Source: an uncultured Bacteroidia bacterium (GTDB lineage: Bacteria > Bacteroidota > Bacteroidia > Bacteroidales > UBA932). From it: DNA of 64,000 bases. Below, piece after piece: positions 1 to 8,081 of this stretch (positions are counted from its first letter, which is position 1; every line of letters begins with the position of its first letter). The position numbers and the translations under genes are program-made. The notes beneath the pieces were generated by a model, which searched no databases, was not told the origin of the DNA, and worked only from the letters and a program-made list of their open reading frames with translations. Where the stretch lies: contig CACWOH010000011.1 of assembly GCA_902762435.1 (NCBI GenBank), forward strand, positions 62,001 through 126,000. Direction: 5' to 3'.

Positions 1-123
1 GACGGCGGCGACCTGGACGCCATCACGGCATCCACGATCACGTCCCGCGCCTATGCGCTGGCGGTCTCGAACGCCGTGAACGTTTTCAAACAGCTTACGC
101 AGGGAGGACAGGGCAATGAGTAA
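1..123 (+). CDS. rnfG: RnfG, C-terminal fragment (electron transport complex subunit G)
   Basis: The window opens inside this gene; only the last 40 codons are present, in frame 1, ending with TAA. The visible tail contains the segment DAITASTITSRA, which matches the flavin-attachment region of RnfG/NqrC subunits, where a threonine in a (S/T)-x-(A/S)-T-x-T-(S/T) context carries FMN through a phosphoester bond. RnfG is a membrane-anchored flavoprotein of the ion-translocating ferredoxin:NAD+ oxidoreductase. It overlaps the next gene, rnfE, by 8 bp, as expected in an rnfBCDGEA operon. The identity rests on a short motif plus perfect operon context. Confidence 0.85.
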   Translation, partial: DGGDLDAITASTITSRAYALAVSNAVNVFKQLTQGGQGNE

Positions 124-700
124 GTGGCATTTCATCACCGACGGTTTCGTCAAGAACAACCCCACCTTCGTGCTGGTGCTCGGCATGTGCCCGACCCTCG
201 CCACCACGACCTCGGCCCTGAACGGCCTGGAGATGGGGCTTGCGACGATGTTCGTGCTGGTACTCAGCAACATCGTCATCTCCCTGGTCGCCCCGATGGT
301 GCCCGACAAGGTGCGCATCCCGGTGTACATCACCGTGATCGCGACCTTCGTGACGGTGCTCCAGCTGCTCATGCAGGCGTTCACGCCCGCGGCCTACGAG
401 ACGCTCGGCCTGTTCATCCCGCTGATCGTCGTGAACTGTATCGTCCTGGGCCGCGCCGAAGGCTTCGCCAACAAGCATTCCGTGGGCGAGTCCGCCCTCG
501 ACGGCATCGGCGTCGGACTGGGCTTCACCGCTTCCCTGACCGTCATCGGCATCGTCCGGGAGATCCTGGGCAGCGGCTCCCTCTTCGGCTGGAAGTTCCT
601 TCCCGGCGACGGCATCCTCGCCTTCGTGATGGCGCCGGGCGCCTTCCTCGTGCTCGGCTACCTGATGGTCCTGTTCAACAAGTATCTCGCTAAAAAGTAG
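116..700 (+). CDS. rnfE: RnfE, electron transport complex membrane subunit
   Basis: A 194-aa integral membrane protein of the Rnf complex, which couples electron flow from reduced ferredoxin to NAD+ with export of Na+ or H+. It has about six hydrophobic segments and the family signature NNPTFVLVLGMCPTLA near residue 14; the paired half-helix motif with a conserved cysteine is shared with its paralogue RnfA. The second half carries the matching repeat around IPLIVVNCIVLGRAE. Length is normal for the family (about 190-230 aa). The ATG at 116 overlaps the end of rnfG, and rnfA follows after 6 bp, so the three are co-transcribed. Confidence 0.95.
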   Translation: MSKWHFITDGFVKNNPTFVLVLGMCPTLATTTSALNGLEMGLATMFVLVLSNIVISLVAPMVPDKVRIPVYITVIATFVTVLQLLMQAFTPAAYETLGLFIPLIVVNCIVLGRAEGFANKHSVGESALDGIGVGLGFTASLTVIGIVREILGSGSLFGWKFLPGDGILAFVMAPGAFLVLGYLMVLFNKYLAKK

Positions 701-706
701 TGCGCC

Positions 707-1309
707 ATGGAGTATTTCCTCATCATCGTATCGGCGATCTTCGTCAATAACATCCTGCTGGCGCAGTTCCTCGGCATCTGCCCGTTCCTGGGCGTGTCGA
801 ACAAGCTTTCCACGGCCACGGGCATGTCCGGAGCGGTGTGCTTCGTGATCACGCTCGCCACCGTGGTGACCTACCTGCTGAACCGCTACCTGCTGGTCCC
901 CTTCGGCCTGCAGTTCCTGCAGACCATCTCCTTCATCCTGGTGATCGCCGCCCTCGTGCAGATGGTGGAGATCGTCCTGAAGAAGATCAGCCCTTCGCTC
1001 TACCAGGCCCTGGGCATCTTCCTTCCGCTGATCACCACCAACTGCGCCGTGCTCGGCGTGGCCATCACGGTGGTAACCAAAGACTTCGCCCTTGGTGGCG
1101 CCGCCCCGCACATGCTGAACCTGGGCCAGGCCACGGTCTATGCCCTGGCCACTTCGCTCGGCTACGGCCTTGCAATGTGCCTGTTCGCCGGACTGCGCGA
1201 GCATCTGGCGGGCTGCGACGTACCCAAGGCGTTCAAGGGCCTTCCCATCGCGCTCATTACCGTGGGCATCATGGCGATGGCCTTCCTCGGTTTTTCCGGA
1301 ATCGTTTAA
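707..1309 (+). CDS. rnfA: RnfA, electron transport complex membrane subunit
   Basis: A 200-aa polytopic membrane subunit of the Rnf ferredoxin:NAD+ oxidoreductase and the last gene of the operon. It begins MEYFLIIVSAIFVNNILLAQ and carries the RnfA signature NNILLAQFLGICPFLG with the conserved cysteine, followed by the inverted second half around LPLITTNCAVLG. In related complexes these two half-helix motifs hold a membrane-embedded iron-sulfur cluster between RnfA and RnfE. The gene starts 6 bp after rnfE. A small outer-membrane protein gene follows after only 20 bp with no visible terminator between, so read-through is possible. Confidence 0.95.
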   Translation: MEYFLIIVSAIFVNNILLAQFLGICPFLGVSNKLSTATGMSGAVCFVITLATVVTYLLNRYLLVPFGLQFLQTISFILVIAALVQMVEIVLKKISPSLYQALGIFLPLITTNCAVLGVAITVVTKDFALGGAAPHMLNLGQATVYALATSLGYGLAMCLFAGLREHLAGCDVPKAFKGLPIALITVGIMAMAFLGFSGIV

Positions 1310-1329
1310 CCCTCAAATTATTAATCATT

Positions 1330-1764
1330 ATGAAAAAAATTCTTGCAATTCTCGTGGCGGCCTTCGCATTCGTCGCCGTTGCTTCCGCTCAGCCCCGCGC
1401 CCTTGGTGTGCGTGCCGGTTGGGGTGGTGAACTCTCCTACCAGCACGGTGCCGGTGCCGGCTTCCTTGAGGCCGACCTCGGTTTCCTCGCCAACAACGGT
1501 TTCTATGTGACCGGTATCTACGACTTCATCCTCGGTTCCGCCGGTATCTGCAACTTCTACGCCGGCCCTGGCGCCCAGCTGGGTTTCTATCACGTGGGTG
1601 ACAACAGCGGTTTCAACGCCGGGATCGCCGGACAGCTCGGTGTGGAATTCGAGATTCCTTCCGTTCCCCTGAACCTCTCCCTCGACTGGAGGCCGGTGTA
1701 TTATTTCAACTACGGCGGCTTCGGCTGGCAGGGCATCGCCCTCGGCATCCGTTACCGTTTCTAG
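1330..1764 (+). CDS. Small secreted outer-membrane beta-barrel protein, function unknown
   Basis: A 144-aa protein with a clear signal peptide (MKKILAILVAAFAFVAVASA, cleavage near residue 20). The mature part alternates glycine- and aromatic-rich stretches and ends in IALGIRYRF; a C-terminal phenylalanine and alternating hydrophobic pattern are typical of outer-membrane barrels, here probably six to eight short strands. It resembles small Bacteroidales porin-like or opacity-type proteins but no specific family can be named. The reading frame extends far upstream inside rnfA, but the ATG at 1330 is the only start that gives a signal peptide. A strong terminator follows. Confidence 0.75.
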   Translation: MKKILAILVAAFAFVAVASAQPRALGVRAGWGGELSYQHGAGAGFLEADLGFLANNGFYVTGIYDFILGSAGICNFYAGPGAQLGFYHVGDNSGFNAGIAGQLGVEFEIPSVPLNLSLDWRPVYYFNYGGFGWQGIALGIRYRF

Positions 1765-1780
1765 GTTGTTAAAAATTCTT

Positions 1781-1819
1781 AAAAATATCCCGGCTTGGAG
1801 AACAAGCCGGGATATTTTT
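1781..1819 (+). terminator. Perfect 17-bp hairpin terminator
   Basis: Positions 1781-1797 and 1803-1819 are exact reverse complements separated by a 5-nt loop; the right arm ends in a T run and the left arm begins with an A run, so it can work in both directions. It closes the rnf/outer-membrane protein unit and lies 3 bp before the promoter box of the next gene. Confidence 0.9.
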
Positions 1820-1822
1820 GTG

Positions 1823-1830
1823 TATCTTTG
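1823..1830 (+). promoter_or_regulatory. Promoter -7 box (TATCTTTG) of the nfnA-like gene
   Basis: Matches the Bacteroidota TAnnTTTG consensus. Only 6 nt separate it from the ATG at 1837, so the transcript is probably leaderless or nearly so. Confidence 0.7.
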
Positions 1831-1836
1831 GTCGCT

Positions 1837-2697
1837 ATGTATGAGATCCTGACCAAAGAGATGCTGACCCCGGCCATCTGCCGGATGTCAGTCAAGGCCC
1901 CGCGCCTGGCCGCGGCGGCGCAGCCGGGGCAGTTCCTGATTGTCCGCGCGGACGAAAAAGGGGAGCGTATCCCGCTCACTATCAGTGACTACGATGCCCA
2001 GCAGGGAAGCGTGACCATCGTCACGCAGAAGATAGGCGCTTCGAGCGCGGATATCATCGCGTTCGAGCCCGGCGAGTCTTTCGCCGACGTGGTGGGCCCG
2101 CTCGGCCTGCCCTCCGAATTCGTTACGATGTCGCCGGACGAACTGTCCCGGCAGCGCTATATCCTCATCGCGGGCGGCGTGGGAACCGCTCCCGTGTACC
2201 CGCAGGCCAAGTGGCTCAAGGCACACGGCGTGCCCGTGGACGTGATCATCGGCGCGAAGACGAAGGACCTGCTGATCTACGTGGAGGAGATGCGCTCCGT
2301 ATGCGACAACCTCTTCATCTGCACGGACGACGGTTCGGCCGGCTTCAAGGGGATGGGAACGAACATGCTCGAGAAGGTCGTCGCCGACGGCCACAGCTAT
2401 ACCCAGGCCGTCATCATCGGCCCGATGATCATGATGAAGTTCACGACCCTGACCTGCCGCAAGCTCGGGATCCCCGCTATCGTGAGCCTGAACACCCTGA
2501 TGGTGGACGGCACCGGCATGTGCGGCGCCTGCCGCGTGAGCGTGGGCGGAAAGACGCGTTTCGCCTGCGTGGAGGGTCCGGAGTTCGACGGCTACGAGGT
2601 CGATTTCGACGAGGCGATGCGCCGCCAGGGCCAGTACAGGACCGAGGAGGCGGAAGCGAATGAGAAACACGTTTGTAAAATAGGGAGGGGCAAGTAA
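1837..2697 (+). CDS. nfnA: NfnA/SudB-like FAD-NAD(P) binding subunit of ferredoxin-NADP oxidoreductase
   Basis: A 286-aa protein of the ferredoxin-NADP reductase type found as the small subunit of NfnAB (NADH-dependent ferredoxin:NADP+ oxidoreductase) and sulfide dehydrogenase SudB. Visible are the FAD-binding RIPLTISD (about residues 44-51), a nucleotide-binding GGVGTAP (about 113-119) and a C-terminal [2Fe-2S] site with cysteines at about 229, 232 and 244 (MCGACRVS...C). The reading frame opens earlier, but the promoter box at 1823-1830 sits downstream of that start, so the ATG at 1837 is chosen. The large subunit follows after 1 bp. In Nfn the complex bifurcates electrons between NADH, ferredoxin and NADPH. 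Confidence 0.88.
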   Translation: MYEILTKEMLTPAICRMSVKAPRLAAAAQPGQFLIVRADEKGERIPLTISDYDAQQGSVTIVTQKIGASSADIIAFEPGESFADVVGPLGLPSEFVTMSPDELSRQRYILIAGGVGTAPVYPQAKWLKAHGVPVDVIIGAKTKDLLIYVEEMRSVCDNLFICTDDGSAGFKGMGTNMLEKVVADGHSYTQAVIIGPMIMMKFTTLTCRKLGIPAIVSLNTLMVDGTGMCGACRVSVGGKTRFACVEGPEFDGYEVDFDEAMRRQGQYRTEEAEANEKHVCKIGRGK

Positions 2698-2698
2698 T

Positions 2699-4135
2699 AT
2701 GGCAAACCGAATTCCCCGTGTACCGGTGCGCGAGCAGGACCCGAAGGTCCGCGCGACCAATTTTGAAGAAGTATGCTACGGCTACAATAAGGAAGAGGCG
2801 CTCCTGGAAGCGTCCCGCTGCCTGAACTGCCGCAACCCGCGCTGCATGACCGCCTGCCCGGTGAGCCTGCAGATCCCGCGTTTCATCGCGCAGCTCGCCG
2901 CCGGCGACATCGCCGGCGCGGCCGCGGTCATCGCGGAGGACTCGTCGCTTCCCGCCGTGTGCGGGCGCGTGTGTCCGCAGGAAACGCAGTGCGAGGGCAG
3001 CTGCGTGCTCGGCGTCAAGGGCGAGCCGGTCGCCATCGGCAAGCTCGAACGTTTCGTGGCGGACTACAGCCGGGAGGCGGCTGGCAGCTCCCACGATACC
3101 GTGGCCACCAGTCAGGCAGTCCCCTCCGGAAACACTGCCACCCTCGGCACGTTAAGAGATGGCCGCAAAAAGGTTGCTGTCATCGGCAGCGGCCCGGCAG
3201 GTCTGGCGTGCGCGAGCGATCTGGCGAAGTGGGGCTACGACGTCACCATCTTCGAGGCGCTCCACAAACCCGGCGGCGTGCTTGAATACGGCATCCCCGA
3301 ATTCCGCCTTCCGAAAGACAAGGTCCTGCGCCACGAGATCGACGCCGTCCGCGCGCTCGGCGTCAAGATCGAGACCAACGTCATCGTGGGCCGTACCATC
3401 ACCATCGACTCCCTGATGGACAACGAAGGCTTCGAAGCCGTCTTCGTGGGCACCGGTGCCGGCCTGCCCAAGTTCATGAACATCCCCGGCGAGAACCTCA
3501 ACGGCGTCTTCTCCGCCAACGAGTTCCTCACCCGCAACAACCTGATGAAGGCCTGGCGCGAGGATTATCTCACCCCGATCCACGCCGGCAAGAAGGTGTG
3601 CGTCGTGGGCGGCGGCAACGTCGCGATGGACGCGGCCCGCACGGCCCTGCGCCTGGGCGCCGAAGTGCATATCGTCTATCGCCGCACCGAGGCCGAACTC
3701 CCGGCACGCCGCGAGGAGGTCCACCACGCCCTCCAGGAAGGCATCATCTTCGACATGCTGACCAATCCCATCGAGGTGATCGGCGACGAGAAAGGCTGGG
3801 TAAGCGCCCTGAAGTGCATCCGGATGGAACTCGGCGAGCCCGATGAAAGCGGCCGCCGCAGTCCGGTGCCCATCCCGGGTTCCGAGTTCGAGATTCCTAC
3901 CGAGACCGTCATCATGGCCCTCGGAACTTCGCCCAACCCGCTGATTTCCAGGACCACGCAGGGGCTGGAGACCAACCGCCGCGGGTGCCTGGTCGCCGAC
4001 GCGGCCGGGGCGACCACCCGACCCGGCGTGTTCGCGGGCGGCGATGCCGTGACCGGCGCAGCGACCGTAATCCTCGCGATGGGGGCCGGGCGCACGGCGG
4101 CGAAGGCCATCGACGCTTACCTGAAAGGGAAATGA
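2699..4135 (+). CDS. nfnB: NfnB-like / GltD-family NADPH-dependent oxidoreductase, large subunit
   Basis: A 478-aa flavoprotein of the glutamate-synthase small-chain family (NADPH-dependent GltA/NfnB). The N-terminus holds two four-cysteine clusters (Cys41, 44, 49, 53 and Cys88, 92, 98, 102) for [4Fe-4S] centres; then come an FAD-binding GSGPAGLA (about 163-170) and a second nucleotide-binding GGGNVAMD for NADPH. It is preceded by a purine-rich AGGGAGGGG, one of the few RBS-like stretches in the window, and lies 1 bp after its partner. The pairing with nfnA and closeness to rnf argue for a ferredoxin/NAD(P)H role rather than glutamate synthesis; no large GltB subunit is nearby. Confidence 0.88.
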   Translation: MANRIPRVPVREQDPKVRATNFEEVCYGYNKEEALLEASRCLNCRNPRCMTACPVSLQIPRFIAQLAAGDIAGAAAVIAEDSSLPAVCGRVCPQETQCEGSCVLGVKGEPVAIGKLERFVADYSREAAGSSHDTVATSQAVPSGNTATLGTLRDGRKKVAVIGSGPAGLACASDLAKWGYDVTIFEALHKPGGVLEYGIPEFRLPKDKVLRHEIDAVRALGVKIETNVIVGRTITIDSLMDNEGFEAVFVGTGAGLPKFMNIPGENLNGVFSANEFLTRNNLMKAWREDYLTPIHAGKKVCVVGGGNVAMDAARTALRLGAEVHIVYRRTEAELPARREEVHHALQEGIIFDMLTNPIEVIGDEKGWVSALKCIRMELGEPDESGRRSPVPIPGSEFEIPTETVIMALGTSPNPLISRTTQGLETNRRGCLVADAAGATTRPGVFAGGDAVTGAATVILAMGAGRTAAKAIDAYLKGK

Positions 4136-4171
4136 CACTGAACCGATAAACTGATAACCTTTTCTGACCAC

Positions 4172-5098
4172 ATGATGAACCTGAAAACACTGACTGCTCC
4201 TCTCGGAACCTGGAAGTTCTGGAAGGAACTGATCATCATGACCGTCGGCATGTTCATTGCCGCCGCGGCCGTGTACTATTTCCTGGTGCCGAGCAAGATC
4301 GTCGTCGGCAGCATCTCCGGTCTGTCCATCGTGATCAGCGCCCTGTTCGAGAACGCCGGGATCGCCGTCAAGGTGTCCACCGTCGTGCTCGTCATCAACG
4401 CCATCCTGCTGGTGCTGGCCTACTTCCTCATCGGCAAGGAGTTCGGCCTCAAGACCTGCTACACGGCCCTGATTCTCGGTCCGATGATGGATGTCTGGGA
4501 GAAGATCTGCCCCAGTTCGGCCCTGCTGGCCCCGGGCTCCACGTCCGTGATGGGTGAGCTGTGGTTCGACCTGCTGTGCTTCGTGCTCATCCTGAGCATG
4601 TCGCAGGCCATCATGTTCCGCATCAACGCTTCCACGGGCGGCCTGGACATCCTGGCCAAGATCGTCAACAAGTATTTCCACTTCGACATTGGCCTGTCCG
4701 TGACCATCGCGGGCGTGGTCATCTGCTGCACCGCCTTTTTCGTGAACCCGTTCCGCCTGGTGATCATCGGCCTCATCGGCACCTGGATCAACGGCCTGAT
4801 CGTGGACTACTTCATGGCGAGCCTGAGCCGGCGCAAACGCGTCTGCATCATCTCCGATGACCATGAGGTGCTGCGGGACTACATCGTGAACAAGATCGTG
4901 CGCGGCTGCAGTCTGTATGAGGTGACGGGCGGTTACAAGGGCGACAAGCGTACGGAAATCCAGACCCTGCTGACCAAGGACGAGTTCGCGGACCTGATGA
5001 ATTTCATCCGCGAGCGCAAGATCCAGGCGTTCATCACCGCCGGCAACGTCAGCGAGGTGTATGGCTTGTGGTCCGAGCACAAACGGCATCATAAATAA
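4172..5098 (+). CDS. YitT family membrane protein (DUF161 plus DUF2179)
   Basis: A 308-aa protein with about five to six N-terminal transmembrane segments (residues roughly 20-215) containing family features such as PSKIVVGSISGLSIVI and INASTGGLDILAK, and a soluble C-terminal DUF2179 domain (about 220-300; TGGYKGDKRTEIQTLLTKDE). YitT-type proteins are widespread in Firmicutes and Bacteroidota and are of uncertain function; some are proposed transporters. It lies 36 bp downstream of nfnB in the same direction with no terminator visible between them. Confidence 0.85.
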   Translation: MMNLKTLTAPLGTWKFWKELIIMTVGMFIAAAAVYYFLVPSKIVVGSISGLSIVISALFENAGIAVKVSTVVLVINAILLVLAYFLIGKEFGLKTCYTALILGPMMDVWEKICPSSALLAPGSTSVMGELWFDLLCFVLILSMSQAIMFRINASTGGLDILAKIVNKYFHFDIGLSVTIAGVVICCTAFFVNPFRLVIIGLIGTWINGLIVDYFMASLSRRKRVCIISDDHEVLRDYIVNKIVRGCSLYEVTGGYKGDKRTEIQTLLTKDEFADLMNFIRERKIQAFITAGNVSEVYGLWSEHKRHHK

Positions 5099-5132
5099 GG
5101 GCGGTTTCTTGTTTATAATTACATTTTTTTTG

Positions 5133-5140
5133 TATATTTG
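5133..5140 (+). promoter_or_regulatory. Promoter -7 box (TATATTTG)
   Basis: Exact TAnnTTTG match 30 bp before the 43-aa ORF at 5171, in an AT-rich spacer after yitT. It probably drives the small ORF and the lipoprotein gene behind it. Confidence 0.65.
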
Positions 5141-5170
5141 ACTCCGTCACAATGATTTAAATAGGCGCCT

Positions 5171-5302
5171 ATGAAGAATGAACAGTCAAAAGAGCAGTAC
5201 GTCTCGCCGAAGTGCGAGGAGCTGGAAGCCCGGTTCGAGGGCGTGATGTCCGTCAGCCCCGGAGATTATCCCGAATGGGAGGAACAAGACATTAACGGTT
5301 AA
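5171..5302 (+). CDS. 43-aa peptide of the Bacteroidales YxxPxCExLE small-protein type
   Basis: A short ORF starting ATG AAG AAT GAA with the core YVSPKCEELEARFEGVMS followed by an acidic tail (GDYPEWEEQDING). Small peptides with a Y-x-x-P-x-C-E-x-L-E core and an acidic C-terminus are, from memory, recurrent upstream of surface lipoproteins in Bacteroidales genomes; their function is not known to me. It has its own promoter box 30 bp upstream and lies 13 bp before a lipoprotein gene, so the two are likely one operon. No signal peptide and no membrane segment are seen. Confidence 0.6.
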   Translation: MKNEQSKEQYVSPKCEELEARFEGVMSVSPGDYPEWEEQDING

Positions 5303-5315
5303 ACCTGCGAACATT

Positions 5316-6047
5316 ATGAAAAAGACGATTTTGTTTTTGATTATGGCCGCAGGCCTGCTTTCCTGCGCCAAGGAAATGACCCCCGCTCCGGAGAAAGCTC
5401 CGGCGGGCGTACCGATGAGCTTCAACATCACCGTGACCGGCACCAAGGCGGAAAAGACCAATTGGGCGAACGGTGATGTGGTCTATGTGTTTTTCAAGGG
5501 TCTGGAAGAGAAATATCTCACCCTGACCTACGACGGCAGCGGATGGACCGACGCCTCCGGGGGCGGCACGCTCACGGACACGGACTTCAGCACCCTCACG
5601 ACCCAGACCCTCACGGCGGTGCATCTGCCCGTGGAGGCGGACGTAGCTTTCGTGGACGGCGCCTTTGTCTTCACGAAGGGTGGTAATCCCGTTTATAACT
5701 ATTATCTGTACCAGACCGGTAAGGAATATACGGTGGACGGCACCACGGTAACCGCTTCCCTTGAGATGGGTAAGCCCGCGGGCATAGCCCAGTTCCACGT
5801 GGCCGGCATCACGGACTATGCGGAATTATATTGCTTCAGCAGCTCTGAAATCCGGCCTGTCGCCTGTTCGGGCGTCACGGTGGACGGCTCCGTCGTGGAG
5901 AAAGTCAAGCCGGCCGGCGACCAGCTGTGGGGCGTGGATGATGCGGACGGGCTCGTGTTCGGCGGCCGCCTGGAAAATCCGGGTGCGGCGGCGGAATACA
6001 AGTTCATTCTGACCGGTCCAATTGGAGCGCAGCAAGAAAGAGCTTAA
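5316..6047 (+). pseudogene. Lipoprotein with fimbrillin-like N-terminal part, 5' portion of a frameshifted gene
   Basis: Encodes 243 aa starting with a lipoprotein signal (lipobox LLSC, Cys at about residue 17) followed by a fimbrillin-like region: the pattern NWANGDVVYVFF and later LEMGKPAGIAQFHVAG resembles the N-terminal domain of Bacteroidales Mfa/FimA-like surface lipoproteins. The frame runs into a stop at 6045 just after YKFILTG, where such domains normally continue with a (K/T)xL...(Y)xFP strand. That continuation (KELNEGMRYNFPVP) is present in the +1 frame from about 6013. I therefore read 5316-7173 as one lipoprotein gene broken by a single-base event near 6013-6030; sequencing error is possible. 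Confidence 0.7.
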
Positions 6048-7173
6048 CGAAGGAATGAGGTATAATTTCCCGGTACCGGCGGAATGGACCGTCGTGGCGG
6101 ATAATCCGGGTTATGACTTTTTGCATCTCACTAATTATACCTTCAATGTCCAGGAAGAGGTTGAGGGTTTCGTTAATAGGCTTGGTTTGGACGGCAACGA
6201 CGGTTCCGTCCTTTGGTGGACGAAGGTCTCTCCGTCTTACTACATTGACCAGGATACGGGCGCCGATCCAAGCTCCCGGATCAGCAACCGTTACGCGTGT
6301 GCCGACTATGATGTGTCTTATATCAAGCTGGCCGAATTGGCCTTCAACGTGGTGGACGCGGATGATGAGTTTATGGATGACGAGGCGATAGAAAACGCCA
6401 ACCTGAGCGTGGAATTCACCTATGCGGATCCGGAACAAGGTTCTGAACTTCTGCCGGAAAAGAGTAGGACGGATTCTTTCCAGGATTATGACGACCTGTG
6501 GATCAATAAGACCACGTTCTATTACAGGACCAACGAAAAGCCGTTCATCCCGATGGTCGGGAAACTCTTCATTACGGTCGATGGAGAGAAGTACGAGCTT
6601 CCGACCCGCTTCTCCCGGCCCAAGGCTTCCGTGAAGCATCCGGGCGTGGTTCTTGACTACAGCCAGTTCGCCGTGGTCCGCTGGACGCCCTTCACGCAAC
6701 CTGAAGCCGGTGATTTCGGAATCGTCTTGGACGAGAACAAGATTTACCGTGAGCCTTTGTTCACGGGCTTGAATCTCGAGGACAATCGTCCAAACGGCGT
6801 CAGTTTTTCTGTGATCGAAAACGGAAATTGGGTCATAGGGAATGCTGCGACAAATGCCACGGCTTCCAGCGGTTCAGATGGTTACGTCTCGGGAATCAGT
6901 TCCAAGGACGCCTACCAGATCACGCTCAGTTATGAGATCAGTATTCCGAACGATCTCAAAAGACTCCTCTCCGTGAAATACAGCGAAGATGGCGAAAACT
7001 TTGAGAGCGAGCAGAATGAGGCCGGGACCCTGACTCCGTACATCGTCTTCGATTACAGTTCCGAGATTCAGTTCTATGGCGAAATTGACATCCCGGTGAC
7101 CGCCACGATCGAAAGCCCTTGGCAGGAGCCGCTGAACGTGGAGTATTGCTTTATCGTGCAAGGTATCAGTTAG
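6022..7173 (+). pseudogene. 3' portion of the frameshifted surface lipoprotein gene
   Basis: An open frame of 383 codons without its own signal peptide; its first ATG is at 6055, and 6022 is a TTG. The beginning (KELNEGMRYNFPVPAEWTVV) continues the sense of the upstream domain in another frame, so it is probably not an independent gene. The rest is rich in acidic and aromatic residues with a beta-sheet-like pattern and no recognised domain; near the end FYGEIDIPVTATIESPW resembles repeats of extracellular Bacteroidales lipoproteins. Base composition is visibly less GC-rich than the neighbours, suggesting faster evolution or transfer. It overlaps the end of the convergent AraC gene by 8 bp. 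Confidence 0.6.
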
Positions 7174-8002
7174 CCGGCAGCGCGGATGCGTCCGTCACGG
7201 GCGTTTTTCCGGGCGGGTAGCCATATTCGCGCTTGTAGGCGCGGCAGAAGGAGGCGGGGTCTTTGAACCCCGCCTCCGTCATTGCATCGGCGACGCGGCA
7301 GCCGCCGGCGGCGAGCAGCCGATGCGCGTCCTGCAGGCGCCGCAGGATCACCCATTTCTCGGGCGTGAGCGGGCTGACCTTCTTAAAATCCCGTTTGAAG
7401 GCGGACAGGCTGCGGCCCGAATAGCGCGCCAGCTCCGGCACGGACAGGTCGCAGAGGTAGTTCTCTTCCATAAAGGAAGGCAGGTCGATCTTCAAGTCGA
7501 ACAGCGAGGCGTAGAAGTCGGGATCCGCCGCCAGCACGCAGCGCAGGCCTTCTAGGCGCTTCTCCCAGGCCGTTTCCTGCGGCAGCGGCTCTCCTGCGTC
7601 CAGATATGGGGTGAGGGACAGGAAAAGACTTTCCAACGCCGGCCCCGCCGGAATCTTCAGCACAGCCTCCGAGATGGGGCGGGCGTCCCGCGGCAGTTCC
7701 TTGCGGGACAGGCTCCGGAAATAGCCCAACAGGAATTTCCGGCAGAAGAACAAGGCGACCGACTGGAAAGGCCGCCCGTCTTCGGGTGCCCAGGCGTCCA
7801 CCACCACGCGGTAGTCCTTCCGCAGGAACACGCAGTCGCCCGCGGCGAGCGGGGTACGGCGCTCCCCGAAGACAACTTCCGCCCGGCCCGAGCGGATATA
7901 GAGCAAGGTGTGGTCCTTGATGTGGACCGGCTCGCGGACGTCCTCCCGGTCCACCCGGGAGAACACCACGCCGGAACAATTGATGCGGCTGAATCCTTCC
8001 AT
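7166..8002 (-). CDS. AraC family transcriptional regulator
   Basis: A 278-aa regulator with an N-terminal cupin-like sensing domain (about residues 1-150) and a C-terminal double helix-turn-helix of the AraC type (about 180-270; LSVPELARYSGRSLSAFKRD and ADAMTEAGFKDPASFCRAYK). The frame extends to 8038, but that start would put codons inside the operator repeats and upstream of the TATATTTG box at 8008-8015; the ATG at 8002, 5 nt after the box, is preferred. It is divergent from a TonB-dependent receptor and most likely controls it, as PchR-type regulators do for siderophore receptors. The inducer is unknown. Confidence 0.85.
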   Translation of the reverse strand: MEGFSRINCSGVVFSRVDREDVREPVHIKDHTLLYIRSGRAEVVFGERRTPLAAGDCVFLRKDYRVVVDAWAPEDGRPFQSVALFFCRKFLLGYFRSLSRKELPRDARPISEAVLKIPAGPALESLFLSLTPYLDAGEPLPQETAWEKRLEGLRCVLAADPDFYASLFDLKIDLPSFMEENYLCDLSVPELARYSGRSLSAFKRDFKKVSPLTPEKWVILRRLQDAHRLLAAGGCRVADAMTEAGFKDPASFCRAYKREYGYPPGKTPVTDASALPAN

Positions 8003-8007
8003 AGGGG

Positions 8008-8015
8008 CAAATATA
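8008..8015 (-). promoter_or_regulatory. Promoter -7 box (TATATTTG) of the AraC gene
   Basis: Read on the minus strand, an exact TAnnTTTG box 5 nt before the preferred ATG at 8002. The two operator-like repeats lie directly upstream of it. Confidence 0.7.
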
Positions 8016-8022
8016 GTGGTTT

Positions 8023-8060
8023 TGGACTTTTCAGTCAAGCAAAATGGACTTTTCAGTCAA
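8023..8060. promoter_or_regulatory. Paired direct repeats, probable AraC operator
   Basis: The 16-base sequence TGGACTTTTCAGTCAA occurs at 8023-8038 and again at 8045-8060, identical and 22 bp apart start to start (about two helical turns). This is the usual geometry of AraC half-sites bound by a dimer. It lies between the AraC gene and the receptor gene, just upstream of both promoter boxes. Confidence 0.7.
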
Positions 8061-8081
8061 ATAGAATTGGCCGGGATGCGT

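Noticed and set aside
95-1204. 369-codon minus-strand frame across rnfE and rnfA.
   Set aside because: Composition is shadow-like (His/Asp/Glu/Gln repeats) and the Rnf subunits on the plus strand are unambiguous.
6020-6047. Programmed +1 frameshift joining the two lipoprotein parts.
   Set aside because: No recognised slippery codon-stop arrangement or stimulatory structure is visible at the shift point; mutation or sequence error is simpler.
8003-8038. Earlier start for the AraC regulator, adding 12 residues.
   Set aside because: The added codons lie over the operator repeat and the consensus TATATTTG box, so they are promoter DNA rather than coding sequence.
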